5,747 nucleotides of DNA from Deltaproteobacteria bacterium (GTDB lineage Bacteria; Desulfobacterota_B; Binatia; UBA9968), in NCBI GenBank assembly GCA_022545745.1, contig JACZQL010000115.1:1-5747 (forward strand). Direction: 5' to 3'. Every line of letters begins with the position of its first letter. The stretch's first letter is position 1. Shown here in pieces: positions 5,690 through 5,747 of this stretch. Made by a program: the position numbers and the translations under genes. Under the pieces are notes generated by a model, which did no database searches, was not told the origin of the DNA, and worked only from the letters and a program-made list of their open reading frames with translations.

Positions 5690-5747
5690 GCTGGCGTAGC
5701 TCAACGGTAGAGCAGCTGATTTGTAATCAGCAGGTTGTAGGTTACAC
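5690..5747 (+). tRNA. tRNA-Thr (anticodon TGT), cut by window end
   Basis: The 5' 58 nt of a tRNA reading ACA and probably related Thr codons. Visible parts are acceptor 5' strand GCTGGCG, the D-arm with AGCTCAACGGTAGAGC, and anticodon stem GCTGA/TCAGC (5715-5719/5727-5731) with loop TTTGTAA and anticodon TGT at 5722-5724. A 5-nt variable loop and T-stem 5' strand GTAGG follow. The last bases read TTACAC where a T-loop should begin TTC, which is odd. The 3' half lies outside the window. In E. coli the equivalent tRNA opens the thrU-tyrU-glyT-thrT-tufB operon, so a similar cluster probably continues beyond. Confidence 0.9.

Noticed and set aside
1..5747. Mobile element, CRISPR array, toxin-antitoxin or defence system
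   Set aside because: All sizeable coding regions are standard housekeeping genes. There is no transposase or integrase, no regularly spaced repeats, and no small gene pair.

Overview
The window is a compact stretch of bacterial housekeeping genes, with no mobile element, CRISPR array or defence system that I can see. Two LPS-export permease genes of the LptF/LptG type imply a diderm (Gram-negative) envelope. GC content is moderate to fairly high, and GTG and TTG starts are used. The order tRNA-Asp, rplM, rpsI, argC resembles what I recall from Desulfobacterota/Geobacter-like genomes and some other deep diderm lineages. That lineage hint is inference; the sequence alone does not fix a taxon.

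Left part, + strand: a complete tRNA-Asp(GTC) is followed by a 68-nt spacer holding a long imperfect hairpin built from 8-nt repeats. Then come rplM (ribosomal protein L13), rpsI (S9) and argC (arginine biosynthesis, NADPH-dependent reductase). The genes are tightly packed: 11 nt separate rplM and rpsI, and the apparent argC start overlaps the rpsI stop as TTGA. They look like one transcription unit. argC ends 8 nt from the end of a convergent unit, with a short inverted repeat at the junction.

Middle, - strand: lptF then lptG, nearly abutting, encode the two membrane subunits of the LptB2FG lipopolysaccharide exporter. The 243-nt divergent gap to the next gene contains a 15-bp inverted repeat with a 39-nt loop and no gene that I can see.

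Right part, + strand: rlmB, a SpoU/TrmH-family 23S rRNA 2'-O-ribose methyltransferase, has a strong Shine-Dalgarno and a GTG start. A 255-nt non-coding stretch follows with a good sigma70-type promoter (TTGACA, 18 nt, TAAAAT), an AT-rich upstream tract and two downstream hairpins. It leads into a tRNA-Thr(TGT) cut off by the window end. In E. coli tRNA-Thr(TGT) opens the thrU-tyrU-glyT-thrT-tufB operon, so the window probably ends at the start of a comparable tRNA/tuf operon.

Functionally the window combines translation (two r-proteins, two tRNAs, one rRNA modification enzyme), one arginine-pathway enzyme and outer-membrane biogenesis. I did not find a novel system. The items most worth a second look are non-coding: the repeat-built hairpin before rplM, the large inverted repeat between lptF and rlmB, and the leader before tRNA-Thr.
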